A stretch of DNA of 64,000 bases from Dysidea avara (taxonomy: Eukaryota; Porifera; Demospongiae; Dictyoceratida; Dysideidae), in the NCBI RefSeq assembly GCF_963678975.1, contig NC_089281.1:2358437-2422436 (forward strand). Reading direction: 5' to 3'. The position numbers were made by a program, and so were the translations under genes. Every line of letters begins with the position of its first letter. Position 1 is the first letter of the stretch. The notes beneath the pieces were generated by a model. That model ran no database searches, had not been told where the DNA came from, and worked only from the letters and a program-made list of their open reading frames with translations. Shown here in pieces: positions 1 to 15,200 of this stretch.

Positions 1-293
1 CAATCTTTTCCACCAACAACAACCAAATTCTCATTAAGCGACGCCAAGGAAAAGTAACAGTACTTAGTGATGATTGGAGAAGTCCAATTGTTTTCTGATA
101 CATTGTATACATCTATGTGATATATTGGTATTTTGAGGTTACTGTCACCACCACCTATGTAAACTTTTCCATCCAGAAATACTGCTGTGTGTGCTGAATG
201 ACCCACTGGAGCAGGAGCTACCTCAGTCCATTGAATTTTCACTTTTCTGTGAAGCGGATTATTGGTAGTAGACTGCTTCACAATCCGATGCTG
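1..293 (-). CDS. Gene A exon 4 (partial): kelch propeller start
   Basis: Begins after TTTTAG with CAG CAT CGG. It encodes a linker, then the kelch signature GHSAHTAVFLDGKVYIGGG and the start of a second blade ending in a VVGG motif at the window edge. It is closely similar to the kelch exons of genes B and C. The remaining four or so blades must lie to the left of base 1. Confidence 0.85.
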
Positions 294-3200
294 CTAAAAC
301 ACCAACAAAACTTGTAAATGCATTAATTAACCAACCCTAATTACTGAAATATTAACACACTTTAAATACTCTAAGTATTTAAACTGCACTCACCTTTCTC
401 TCAGTTTTCAACTGTACTATTTCATCCTATAAAGTGTTATTTTCTTGTTGTAATTCCCTGTAGTTTACTGACATCTCCTCCAATTGGGTTGTCAGTGAAG
501 TTATCTAATAATAATAATTATGATTAAAATGGGGGGGGGGGACTATGTGCATTTCATTAGATATCTCAAATTATCCAAATAGCTAGTGTTGTGTTGCTGA
601 CTTTTGAGTTTGTTGCTAATACTGTTATTTAGTGTTTTTCGTTGGCCTGTGAGCTACATTAATAGCTACTTGTCCATCATATAAAAGTCAGTCACACTAT
701 CAGTAAATGTTCATAATCTATCTCTAGTCATAGAACTAACTGGTAGGACTAGTTTGGCTAGTTTTAGTGGTTTACAATGTCACACACATGATAATTTGTG
801 CTATCTGAGCGGGATTGCTTTTGTGACGTTCCTTTAAATATCTGTACTGTATTTGCCCAAATGTACTGTATGTATATTTGCCGCACTGTATGACTCACAC
901 AGTACAGTTATGTAGCTTACTGTATGGAAAATATAGTACTCATCAACACTTTGATCTTCCCATGCAAAGTACATAGTAATCAACTTTCACTTTACAAGTA
1001 TAAGAAAAATTAAGAATTTTAAAAGTAGGGATCAACTAGAATATAGTACACCAATAAAAAGTAAGCTTTGAGTTAAAGATGAATTGATGTAGCTTTGGTA
1101 AGAAGACACCATCAATTTTTTCATTGAACATAGACTGTAATTTTGTACATAGATTGGTGTACTGATATTCTACAATTGATTTAATTGATTGATTTATACG
1201 TCTTATGGTTTAAGACAAGTGTACAGGGATCTAGATGCAGGGGTACCAAGAAGCTGTAAAGCAGCTGGAGCCCTGGCAAGGCAAACACACACACGCAAAA
1301 GAGAAACAAGACACACACATACATCAATTGATATAGTTAAATTAATTTAACAGATCTGACAGATCCCATAGTTCTAAGGAGCGAGAATTGAAAATTCTGT
1401 ATGAGCAGGATATTGCAATTCTGGAAGTTTGATTAATAGCTCTGAATGGTAACTTGAGATACATTGATCAGTGTCGCAGGTGTAAAGTGCCCTAAGCAAC
1501 CTGCAACAAGCTGGGCATACAGCTGCAAGCCAGTACATCAGTGTTCAAAGAATGAAATACCTTAGTAGCTACAAAGAACTTACAGAGCAAGGCAGTGCAT
1601 TAAGAAATGCAAGCGATTAAACCATGCCAGTACGTGCCCATTCTACTTTGCTAAGAAGACTTCTCATCCACCTGTCATCTGGAACAGTCAGTTGAACTCA
1701 AACACACACAATTAACAGTGTTCATAGAATGAAATAACTTAGTACAACTTATGGCACAGCAAAGCAGACTTAAGCAGTGTGATACAGGTTTTGACAATTG
1801 AATTTGTTGCTTTGGCAATTGAATTCATCGTCACTTCAGCAAATGAGTTCGCCCCCTGGCAATTGAATTTGTCACTTTGGAAATTAAATTCATCACTTTG
1901 GCATTAGAATTTGTCCATAACAAGATTGGCAGCTGGAGAAAACACGAAAACAAGATGTAGCAGCTACTACAAGACCTTGTTCATCAAGTACAACTGTAGT
2001 AAACAACTCTTACAATTGTACATACTGTGGTTGGTGAAAAGGCACATCGGGAAAGCAACGTCAAACAGTGAAAAAGCAAGCCCATAGCTATATCCATTGT
2101 CGAGTTATGCTTGGCTGAAAAATTCTGTTACATAGAAAATTTTTAAAATTCCATAGAAACTTTATGGAAGGGTTTGGAGCTGATCTGAAGACATTTTTGT
2201 GTTTGGCTATGCCCAACCAATACTGCCAAATTGAAGCTGGTTTTAGGGTGATATTTTTGGCTGGAAAAGTCCAGTTCTGCATGATCCCTACTATAGTATA
2301 CAGTACTACCATACTGCATGATACTACCATACTGTATGATAAGGTAGAAAATTAAGTGAGGTCAGCAACTAACAGCATTGGCTGAGTGGTTTTATATTTT
2401 CTTATCTAATACTCTCACTACTTTCAAATCACAAAAAAAATTTGCACTACAATAAGTCGGCCTATAATTATTTCTGTAAGTAGTTTTCTCCGAAGGCATG
2501 ACAAAAATTGTACCTGTAATTTTTAAAAACTTGGCATTACTTTTACCAATCTGTAACACAAATTGGAAGATAAATACACTGTCATATGTTTTTATACCCT
2601 CCAAATTTCAAGAGAACACGATAAAGCTTGTGTGAAGTTATGACAAAAAAAAAAAAAAAAAAAAAAACAGAATATGAAGAAAAACTAAAACAAACCTTGA
2701 AGGAATGCCACTAGACCAATTTAGCTCAAATTTGATATATGTAACAAGGGAGGTTACACAGAAAAAAATTCTGTTTCACCATTACTGAGGTATGGATACG
2801 TGAAAATCATGTTTTCTTGGTTTCAGCATAATACACTCCTTGGCTGCGTGACACACTATCATGTGTCCTGATAGGGCATGTATTAATGGTGCTGATGTAA
2901 ATATTTGGGTTTCCAATATAATGTTGTGTAGTAGAATATAGTTTTGTCACTACAAGTTTTAACTTGGGATTAACTGTAAGAGATTGAACTGTTTTATTGT
3001 TAGTGTGATTTTTGTAATGGTGATTTTTGTAGTTGCATAACTTGTAGAGTAGGCACATTTTGTAGGTGTTGTAATGCTACTTTAGGAATTTTGATTTTGT
3101 TGTTGTATACTGTAAGGTTAGGAATTTTTGTTTATTTTTCTGCATGCATGCTTTGTAATATAGGATAGAATTTTGTACATAGTTTTGTACCTATAAATAC

Positions 3201-6200
3201 TTTGAATCAATGAATAAAATTTTAGTTTGTGTTAGTCAAAGCTCATTGAACTATTTACGAGTAAAGTCCAGCGTGACAGAGCTAGCCCCGCTGTGACATT
3301 AACATGATAACATACACAATAAGACAAGTCCTCCACTAACAGTATATAGCTGAGAAGATTACGTTTGCATCAAGCATATACAGACTATGTGTCTATGGTA
3401 GATTTCTGAGTTGGAAGCCTATAGGGTCTCAATTTCATATTGTTGTAGAAGTATACCTTGACAACCTCGATATCTGGATCATTATTTTTGAAATAACCCT
3501 GTAAGGTCCATGCCAAGGCCGAGACAAGTTTCTCTTAGGTCCAGACTTTCTTGGGGAAGTTTGCACCAGCACAATATCTCCAATTGTGAATGGTGTATAA
3601 GACACCACAGTAATGTTCCTTATATTTTGTCTGAGCTTTCTGTATTAATACTATTGTGCTAGTTCTTGAGCATGTTTCAATGACAAAGTTAATTCTTTTC
3701 AGAAGTCAGTAATATCACCTTCACCATTGGGTGAGGTTGGTAGCAGTGATGCCTCTATGGTGATCTGTAATCAAACCCAAATAACAGATACAATGGCTTC
3801 TCTCCATGAGTCATATTATCGTAAGCCCACTAAATTTGCTTGTCCCGTTGCACACCAAGCTTCTCAACTTACTTCTTTAGGATGGCTATTAATGTACGGT
3901 TAAATCTCTCAACCATCCCATCACATTATGGATGGTATGCTGTTGTGTTGACTTACTGGATGCCTAAGAAACTGCAAACATTTCTTAATCAGGTAAGACA
4001 ACAAGTTAGTGCCATGATCTGACAGGAGTGTCTCTGGAACACCAAACAAGGGCACAACTTCATCTGCCTTCTGGTCTGGGGCTGGGTAGACCATTGGTCA
4101 AGAGGTTTTGGAATACCATTACAAACTTGTTCCCTGAACTTGGAGTCTTAAAACATCTATACCCCAATAATTTGGAAGGGGGTTGGATGAACCTGTATAG
4201 TAGTGGCTTGGACTTCCTTCCTTCCCCCTGTAGCTGTACACTGTGGGAAACCCTTGACAACGCTTGTACACTCAGTGTACATTACTTCCCATGCTCGATG
4301 AACAACTCTGAGTACAGCAAACAAATGACTTTTGGCAAAACGACCTGCCATTCGACCACTACGGTTCTCCTCCAGAATGCCTTTCTGAATTTTTGGGGAC
4401 CACTGCACCTTCTTTCCATTGTTCTTAGGGTTTAGAGAATACACTATATTGTTGACAAGTATTGTCTAAAATATCATGCTGCCTGTCTTCCTTTTAACAA
4501 TGATCTGCACATACCTGGGCATGTGTTCCAATTTCAACAGTCATCCTGGCGGGTTTCTGCCACCAAAGCTCCTCTCAGTAAGTCCAGTAGTGTAGCTATG
4601 TAGAATACCTGTTCAGCAACTATTTCAAGGGATAAATTTTCCCATTCAGAAATATGGTTCCAATGTTCTTCACCATTTCTGTAACTTCTGATTATGGTTT
4701 GGAGTAGTTGTCTCCCTTGTCCATGGCCAAATTAGGTTTTCTTCTCCAGTTACCATGTTAAAATTAGTTTAGGGCTTGGTAGGACCTCCAATGTGACAAG
4801 GTGACTAACAGTACTTATCAACACAGCAATAACAGCATAACTTCATGTCTAAGTGGTAACTAACTAATGTACATGATGTGTATACAATGAAGTGTAGTGT
4901 ACATCAGTTACAAACATCCAGAGTTAGTAAATGTAGTGTTACATAGACAGTATCGTTGAGCCTTATTAACATCATTGTAGCCATTTTTTAGTCATCACCT
5001 TTGATTTTATTGCAACTTTTTAAACCCAGGTTTTTTTGAAGGCCATGCACTGTTTTCTGGTTCAGGGAGAAAACATTCTCTGCAGCTAAGTGGAGTAGTT
5101 ATCACCTGACTGCTGCTTTATTAGAGTGCCTTGATCTTCTTCACATGTAATAAACTACTAAATGCATGCACTAAATTGATGTTGCTGTCATGTGAGAAAC
5201 CATTATATGTGACCCCGTCTGGGAAAACTGGTCTATTTACTACTATCGAGAAGTGCCGGTTTTAAGTATTTAGTGTGTTGTAGCTCGCCAATGGTTGAAA
5301 CTATGTGTACCAAATTTTCACACATTTTACACCAATTCCTTACCTTACAGAGCATCCACTGTACAAGTAGCCAACAGCTAAGTTTTCTGCCATTTTAGAT
5401 AGTTTCAAAACTAATGTTGACTGTATCAGGTGAGCTCCAAAAGGGGGAGGGAGGCGGGGGCCTAAAAGGAGGGCAAAATGCTGTTTAAAAATTGAAAAGG
5501 AAGGCATAGGGATGAATTAGGCCAAGTTATGGGCCATGAAAGGAAATTCATATTACTGGTCTTTATTCAATACCACGGAGCTGTACAGCCACATACAGCT
5601 ATCCCCACGCTGCCATTAAGGCCCCACACCGCACATACGGATTGCCACTGGGCTTGGGAAAAGCAGCCAGCAAAAGCAAACCACTCAAGTCTAGATTGTG
5701 AAATTAACCACTCAAGTCTAGCTGATTTTGATTGTGAAATTAGATGGTTTATTCATGTAGCTTTGTGTTCTTGGTGAAAAATCGAATCTGCTGACATGGG
5801 CGATAAGATCAGTTCCCCAGATCCAGTCACATATAAAGGTTAACAATGGGCACTGTTCCATGGTGGATCCTGACTTGAGTAGTCTCTTTCTTTATGTTCA
5901 TCATTGCAATAAAAAGTACTTAAACAAGAAAAGTGCTTAAACAAGGCGATCACACCTGAAGTCCAAATTTTAATCTTCACTTTAGCCATGCTGGTTTGAT
6001 TAAGGTGGTTTGGTACAGTTTCCATATGGCTTCACAACAAACAAGAACTATCTGAATGCATGTAATGCAAGTACCAAGTTTAGCACTTCAAAGCTAATAC
6101 TTCCTTCACACTTGGTACTAGATTTGCTATTAGACACTATTTACCTGATTATATACCATTGTGCCAAGCTACTTTTCTGATCAGGTCTTTAGTTCACACG

Positions 6201-9200
6201 CTAATTCTACCCATGTCACACAAAGACTTGAAACAGCTTTTTTTTTTTGAATTTGCCACTGCCGGGCAGAGGTGAGTATTAAAAATCAACTTATGCACAA
6301 TTGCAGCTTCTTTGCTACTGCTTGCCCATCCAAAAATAATTCAACAATTGTACCTTTAAAAACCGGCAGCTAGTTTGAGGCTTGTAAAAATGAGCACACA
6401 GTAATCTCATTAAATGCTGTGATGATCTGTGCTTACATTATACAAGTACACAGAAAAATTTGGAATTTTCCACTAGAGTAGGGACCATAGTACATCGATA
6501 GAAAGTATCTGAAACAAGCTGGAGTAGTGCACAATAGTAAAACAATATGAAGTGTTATATCCCTACTGTGCATTTCCATTATTATGGTATCTTGAGCACA
6601 GTAGGGATATAACACTTCTTATTGTTTTACTGTGATTTAATATTGTGCACTACTCCAGCTTGTTTCAGTACTTTTTATTGATGTGCTATGGTCCCTACTC
6701 TGGTGGAAAATTCCAAATTTTTCTGTGTATTTGTTTATTAATTTTTTTTTGTAAATAATTATTATGACTGGTAAACCCACGCATACTGCATCTGGAAATG
6801 GCACCACGCCCCCCATATATCAATTATCATCTGAAAAGTGAAGTATCCATTACGCTTCGTTGTCAGTTATGTTCACCCATTAACACATCATTTTGGATCA
6901 AGGACTACACCTCTGCAATCCATGCACACCGAAAGAAAGAAATGGTGCCACGTGCCCCAGTTATATCAATTATCATCTGAAAAGTGAAGTATCCATTATG
7001 CTTCGTTGTCAGCTATGTTCAATCCGTTACACAGCAGTTTGAATCAAGAACTGTTCGAAAAGCACCTCTGCAATCAAAGTAGCCACTATGAAAAATACGG
7101 ACGATTTCCGTTACAAAGGGAAGCCATCATGTGCTACCGCCAAATTGATACTTTTTGCTGTCAGCAAAGATGAATGGGACACAAAGGAGGACACTGGTAA
7201 GTCAATGAAGAATGTATTGTACATACTGCGGTATGCCAAAAGGCACCTCTCGGGCCGAAGTGACGTTGAACTGTGAAAAAATGAAGCCCGTAGCCTTAGC
7301 TGTTATCAAGTTACGCTTGTCTGAAGAAATCAGTCAGTTACTTACTTACTCAGTCAGTAGAAAATTCCGTTAAATAATTCTTTTTTCAAATTTCGCAGCA
7401 ACTTGTTGAAAGCGTTTCAGGTCAATCTGAAGGCTTGTTTGGGCTTAGTTTTACCTAACCAATACTGTCTCATTGACATCAGGGAAAATTGAGGCTGGTT
7501 TTTGGGTGATGTTATTTCATGGGCCACGCCTACTCCTTTATGTATATGTTAAAGCATTGCCGCGAGTGCTATATGACTAATTGCATTACATACCTGCTGT
7601 TGCTGTGAATATAAAGTGGATGATGACTCTTGCTCAGCCAGCCATACGATGATACTTTTCCCATCATGACCACCCATCTGACTGCAGGACTCTCTAACTC
7701 TTCTAATGGTAATAGACACTTCTGTCACTGATGGGCGCCTTTGAGGGTTGTCATCTAAACAAGATCTAACAAATGGCTTGAGATCTGTAGCACTGCCAAT
7801 CATCCTTTCCAAGTAGTGTTTACGACGTTCTACCTCTGAGAGCACATTTCTGTCTCCAGTCACAGGATCAAACTGCACCCAGGATGTTGGCTGTGGCCAG
7901 ACTTCAGTAATAGTAAACAGAACCACTCCACCATAAGAAAATACATCCAATGGTAGACCATATACTGGGTGGTCAGCTTGTGATTCAGGAGGCATGAAAT
8001 CTGCAGTACCTGGACCTTTAGTCATAGTCTGTGCAGCTCTTTTTTGCATGACTTTAGCAACACCAAGGTCTGTGATCTTGGCTTCAAGAAAAGAGCTTAG
8101 TAATATGTTATTAGGAGTGAGGTCACGATGAGCGATTGGAGGATTCCTGGTATGGAGGTACCTTAAACCAAGGCACACTTCATCTAATATGGACAGTTTA
8201 ACATTCAGTGGAATGTTGCTGTATATATTTGGCAGGTTTTTCAGACTACACTTCATCTTCTCCATTACTATAAGAGGTATTGTACTTGTAGTGGAATAGT
8301 ACACTCCTACAATAAAAAAGACAGTATAGCATCAGAGTAAAAGCATTGCTATGACTACGTATTTTTAAAAAAGTTACCCGTACTAGTAGGTGTGCTTATC
8401 CTTGTTGTCTACACTGATATCACATCGTGTTGCTCTTTTAAACTCAAGTAGTTAGTTTAAGTCACCTCAGATTTCCAAGCTGACCAGTCCAGCTTGCAGC
8501 CACATTGCCTTGTAGTCTGGTGCCACCCGCCCTGTAAGGACCCCCCAAAAAGTGGACCCCCCGGTACACTTTTTCTTGAAATATTTGGACCCTTCTGAAA
8601 TATTTTATCCTCCCTACAAAATTCATTATTAACGCCATTTGCACACGTTCAAAGGGGGGTCCAGATATTTCAGCTGAAATAATCGATCCCCCTGTGTATA
8701 CTATCCTTGCTCTTACCTGTTGTATTCAGCTACAGGGCTGCCCAGAGAAATTAAGAGGCCCAGGGCAAAGAGTTAAAGTGGGGCCCCAGGGACAAGGAGG
8801 TTTCCATTCTGAATCACAACTTCACCCAAGCTGTGAGTTGAAGACTAAAAAAAAAATTTTTTAAAAGTCATTACATGCTGACAATGACAATAGCTACCCC
8901 TCACCAACCATATCTCCTTATTTCTAAGCTTGCTACACTGCTCCTCTAAAGAATACTGTGACTGCTTTATTAGAGTATCTAGATCTGACTGCTCTATTAG
9001 AGTATCTAGATCTGACTGCTCTATTAGAGTATATCGATCTTTTAAACCGGTATTCAAGGGGCCCTTCATGGGGCCTCCTGGGGCCCCTTTCAAGCTGGGG
9101 CCCCTTTCAGGCTGGGGCCCCTTTCAGGCTGGGGCCCCTTTCAGGCTGGGGCCCGGGAAAAAATGCCCCAGTTGTCCCCCCTGTGGGCGGCCCTGTAACC

Positions 9201-12200
9201 AGCTAACCACTCCAGTTTCTTTCTTAACAAGTGTAAAGTGTCTAACCATTGTATTTCTCTTATGGGCTGCCTCTGCTGACACTTTGCCCACTGCCAACAT
9301 TAATCCATGCAATGTGATATAAAGTGCCTATTGTGTAACTCCACCTGCCTTTGTACAGCACATGTTTTAATATGGTTGTACCCTGTTGCTATAAGTCAGC
9401 AGAGATACACTTACCATCACAATAAGGTGCTGCATGTTCTATCTACAAAACTCATTAAAATGTTTGCTAATTTCATTTGTTGAAGTATAGCTATACCTAT
9501 GCATAACTACAGAACTTCTGAGCTAGCTGCTGAAGCACCTTAAAGTTAAAGCAATGTAATATACTAACAACGTGCTATCACCCAGATATTATTCAGTATA
9601 AAAATGTCATGTAGCTACAGAATTGACTTTCCCTCCGGACTCATCATAATTATAATATCAGCCCTTTCCAGGAAGCAATCCAAAGTAGAGTACCTCCAAT
9701 TGCTGCAGAGATTTAAAAGTATATAGTTACTATGAGACAACTTGAAATTACTGTACATTGCTTGGCCACTACCAGCCAGTCTCCGTGAACAATCTGCTGA
9801 ATCAACAGCATCTTCCATGTTGTTTGTTAGGAAGGTGTTGAATGATGCTGCCTGCAATAGATTAATAGATTTCATCTTCTGAAAGAATTTTCATAGCTCA
9901 GTTATACAAAGAGTGGGTGGACTCAGCCAATCATACTTATTATAATAACTGTATTTTACTGATGTATGCTAAATTTTAATTTTGTAACCACACCTGTCCA
10001 CACAGGTCCTTTATGTTGTGGTCCTGTTTGGTCACATGCGCCCAAAGATTTACTTGCCATTTAATCATTTTTCCTTTTTGTAGGAGTAGCTATGCCTGTC
10101 AAGTATGGAATCCTCACACCCAACAGAGTATTAAGCAATTAGAATCAGTTCAATTATGTGGTGATCAATTTAATTGTTCTACCCTGAATTAATTTCATTG
10201 GACACCACTATTACTGACATACATCCGCCTTCCCTCCTATCTCATCGCATTTTTTTTTTTACCATCCTATCTGTCCATAACATTTTGAACCACCATCATT
10301 GCTTAGATGTTGAAAAATATTTTACTCTGTCTTCTGTCCCTACCAGGCAGATCACATTCACATACTATCCGTTGTAAGCAGGCATCGCTTAATTGTTATA
10401 GAGTCTCTTTTTGTAAATAGTGTGTTCTTTTGGAATTGTGTACATTAGAAGTTTCTTTGTCTAATCGTATTGTATTGAAGTCTCAGCTGTATTTGTACTT
10501 GTGTAATTAATCTTTGTGTAATAAATAATTAAATAAATAGTTTTGCATGTCTTTGTGTACTGAATTATTTTGTACTTAACTATGCTTTGTGTATGGTATA
10601 GGCCTATAGCCTTTTGTATTCACCTTGTCATTTTTGTGACTAGACTAATAATAATAATAATAACCAGCAATAATAATACCCTAGCTGTATTCCAAAAAGA
10701 AATTAATAGCTATATTATCCTAATTGTATACACAGGAGAATAAATGTTCTCCTACTTCCCTGCGGCTGACCCTTTACTCTGTGATGCATGAACACTAGCT
10801 TGCCTTATAGTTAGACACTTTATACGGTATTACACTTGTCACTTTTCTGTATATAGAGACTGTGGTAGTTAGCTGAATGCGGCAAGGATATAGTATAGAC
10901 AGGGGGATCGAATATTTCAGCTGGACTCCCTTTGAATGAGTGCAAATGGCGTTAATAATGAATTTTGTAAGGGGATAAAATATTTCAGAGGGGGTCCATA
11001 TATTTCAAACATTTTTGTTCCGGGGGGTCCAAATTTTTCGATATATTTGAACCAGGGGGTCCAATTTTTTGTGACAACCCCTTCACAAACTTTTTGCGAA
11101 GTGGCGGATGGCGCCAAACTAATTGCCTTGGTGATCTGGCTTAGTCTCGTGCAGCCAGACTGCTTTTTTTCCTTTTGTGTGTGGGTGGGGAAAAAAGGGT
11201 CTGGTGAACACAGCATAGCACTGTTGTACTGACAGTCGACAGATTCTAGGGATTGTTGAACAATTTCTGGCCGAAAGAAAGAATGATATCAACACAAGAC
11301 TACATCATTTATGCGGTGACCTTGTGTCAAAACATAGATAATAATTATATAGCATATATAGCTACCTCCGGACAGAGGTTATATATTATCTATGGTCAAA
11401 GGTTATCAATAATATACTGTGTTTGCAAATCATCTTTAGCAACAGCGATAGGGAAAAACCGACACAAAAAACTAAATGGTGGAAAGTTCAACAATGGTAA
11501 AGCTACTTTGGCTGCATGTGTCCAGCAGTGCTGTGAAGTTGCATTATTTGTATTTGTAACTCGTGTATGGAAATGCTTAAAAAGATTGCAACATTATAGA
11601 AGGACCTCGAGGCATTTAAGCATGATATAGCAAACAATTTTCAATGGAGTCAGCTCTACGAGTTCCAGTGATGGCCGTTATCAAACATACCGACAATACT
11701 GGTATCTTCCGCACCTCCAAAGCATACTGATCAAAATGTTGCCACACCTAGAAACCATCAGAGAAGTTTTGATATAGAAGGTTTGAAAATCACTCCAATT
11801 TCCCTTGATACGTCCTTTATCACTTTGCCTAAATCCATGATTAATTTTGACACAAGATCACCTTCGACACAACGTCACCGCATAAATGACGCGAGCTTGA
11901 GTTATTATGAGATCGATGTCATCTTTTCTTCCAGCCAGAAACAGTTCAACAATCCCCAGAATCTGTCGACTGCCAGAACAACAGTGCTATAGGCTATGTT
12001 CACCAGACCCTTTTTTCTCCACCCACACACAAAAGACAAAAAAAGCGGTCTGGCTGCACAAAACTAGGTCTGGCTGGTATTTGAGTGCCTGTGCCAAATT
12101 TGCATGATTGATCCATTTAACCACATTTCCCTACTTTCGGGATTTGATTTGATCTAGTTGTGGCCTCCAGCGGGCCTACAAGATACAACCAGATCATAAC

Positions 12201-15200
12201 CGGATATCGTTACTGAGCCGGTATCCCATGCCATCCAGCAAAATACAGGGTAGGTAGCTAGCAAGAGGTTCTTGGTCGGCAACCAGATTGTAGTGTAACG
12301 GACTGAACGCTACAATAGATGCATACACAATTATTATATTTAGGCTCTTTATGCTCACATGTACTAACATGAGGTCTCGTGATGTCATACACATTTGATT
12401 GTATATATTATGATTCTGATGATTGTCTAATAAACCTGAACTATACATGGTGTCAGAAGCGAGAAACGAAAGAACAATGGCTACACTCAACATCGACCCT
12501 CCAAAGCAGTTAAACTTCAACGATCCCAACGATTGGCAAAGATGGAAAAAGAGATTTGAACATTTTTGTGACGCATCTGGTCTCTCAGCCGTGGCAGAAC
12601 AAAGCCAAATAAGTACGCTTCTGTACTCTTTAGGTGATGACGTTTTATTGTCCACAAACATAACGGAGGAGCAACTGAAAAAGTACGACGACGTCCTGGC
12701 TAAGTTCGCTGAACACTTCAAAGTTAGACAAAACATCATTTTTGAAAGAGCAAAGTTTAACAAGCGAGTTCAACTGGACGGCGAAAGTTTTGAGCAGTAC
12801 ATTACCGCTGTGTATCATCTAGCTGACACCTGCAATTTTGGAAATCTGAAAGAAGACTTGATTCGCGACAGACTGGTAGTAGGCATCAGAGACCAGGCTC
12901 TTTCTCAGCAGTTGCAAATGGATCCTGAGCTAACCCTTGATAAGGCCAAGAAACGTATAAGGCAAAAGGAAGCAGTCCAACAGCAGAGTGACATTCTGAA
13001 GGGGAAAATAGACAAATCTGCCAGTGATCTTGAGGGGATTACATACAAGCATAAATCAGTTAAGAAACATGACCTACCCTCGAGCTCTACAGTAATCCAT
13101 AAGAAATGCACACACTGTGGAAAGGCTCAGCATCCTTGAGAGAAATGCCCTGCAAAAGATGCCACATGTTATAAATGCCGTAAGAGGCGTCATTACAGCA
13201 GTATGTGTCTATCAAAGAAGACCACTACAAATTCAGTTCAGGGTACTGACACAATCACTGTCAGTGACAATGATGAGGATGTTGATGACAACTTTCTAGG
13301 TACAGTGGACTCAAAGCAGAAAACACAGTGGCTGACTGAGTTAAAGGTGAATGATGTGACCGCTACTTTCAAAATCAATACTGGAGTAGAGGTTTCAGCT
13401 ATCAGTGAGACCACTTTAAGGCAATTACAGACTGTTCAGTTGAAGAAGCCTACCAGAAATCTTTATGGCCCAGCAATGTCACGCCTGAAAGTAACAGGAC
13501 AGTTCACAGCCAATTTAGCTTACAAGCATACTTCCTGCAAGCAAACTGTAATTGTAGTGAAAGCCCTCAAGCAGAATCTATTGGGACTGCCTGCCATCAC
13601 TTCCCTGAACCTGATTTTCAGACTAAACTCTGTTGACCTCAACTCTACAAATGTTCAGAAGCTCTACCCTCAGTTATTTCAAGGACTTGGAACTTTAGGG
13701 GATGAGTATGAGGTATCACTGAAGGATGATGCCAAGCCAATTGCTCTTCATACAGCTAGAAATGTGCCGCTTCCATTACGTAGCAAAGTGCGTGATGAAT
13801 TGAAACATATGGAATCAATGAGTGTTATTCCCCCTGTGAGTAAACCTTTACCATGGTGTTCCGGCATGGTTGTTGTCCCGAAGCCGTATGGACAAGTCAG
13901 AATCTGTGTAGATCTCAAACATTTAAATCAGAACGTTCAACAAGAGTTTCACCCCTTACCCTGTGTCGAGGAGACTTTAGTGTAGCTGACAGGAGTGCGA
14001 GTATTTATAAAGCTAGATACTAACAGTGGGTTCTGGCAGATCCCACTTGCCAGAAACTCACGTCTTCTAACTACGTTTATAACTCCCTTTGGAAGGTATT
14101 GTGTCCACAAACTACCCTTCGGTATAACTAGTGCTCCTGAACTTTTTCAGTGACGCATGAGCTCTGTATTGACTGGATTGTCAGGTGTAGTTTGTTTAAT
14201 GGACAATATCCTTGTGTTTGGTATGAATCAGATGAACATTGGGAAGCAGTCTTGAAATGACTAGTCTCAGCTGGTGTTGCACTCAATACCAATAAATGCG
14301 AATTTTCTAAATCTGAACTCAAGTTCCTTGGACACATTGTCAATCAACATGGAATACAAGCTGACCCAGACAAGACAAAAGCAAGCTTAAAGATGTAACT
14401 ACCAAAAAATATTTCAGAGATGCGATGATTTGTTGGCATGACGAATCAACTATTGAAGTTTGTCCCATGTAGAGCAGAGTTGATGAAACTACTGACAGAA
14501 TTGCTCAGTTCTAAACAAGTTTTCCAGTGGGGACCAAGCCAGAGTAAAGCCTTTGCAGACATTAAAGAGAAATTGACGAACGCTCCACTTCTAGCATTGT
14601 ATGAACCTCAAGCAGAAACAAAAGTTTCAGCAGATGCTTCATCATTTAGGCTGGGAGCGGTGATCATGCAGAAGGCTCAGGATGACTCTACTTGGAGACC
14701 TGTTGCATTCGCTTCACACACAATGACAAACACTGAAGTGCGCTATGCACAGATAGAAAAGGAAGCTCTCGCACTGACATGGGTGTGCGAGAAGTTTTCC
14801 ACATACCTCATTGGAAAATTGTTCATTCTAGAAATTGATCATAAACCTCTGATCTCCTTGCTTGGACACAAGAATTTGGACAGTTTACCACTTCATATTT
14901 TATGTTTCAGATTACGTCTGATGAGATACAGTTTTCATATCATTCATGTTGCAGGAAAGGCTCTTACCACAGCAAATACTCTCTCAAGAGCTCCTTTACA
15001 GTTACAGTCCACCGATTCCTGTGAATTACAAGAAGTAGTGGAAGCATATATAACTGCTGTTATTGAAGCTATTCCAGCAAGTACTGACTGCTTAAAACAG
15101 ATACACCAAGTACAACAGGAAGACTCCACCTTGTCACAAGTACTGAAATATTGCCAAGAAGGTTGGCCAGCCAAACACCACATCAAGGGTCCAGTGAAAC

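Noticed and set aside
4028..4435. 135-codon plus-strand frame
   Set aside because: It is the mirror of the decayed Gypsy integrase read on the minus strand.
11253..11630. 125-codon frame inside the TAGTCTCG element as a transposase
   Set aside because: Composition is irregular and there is no DDE-type motif; the element looks non-autonomous.
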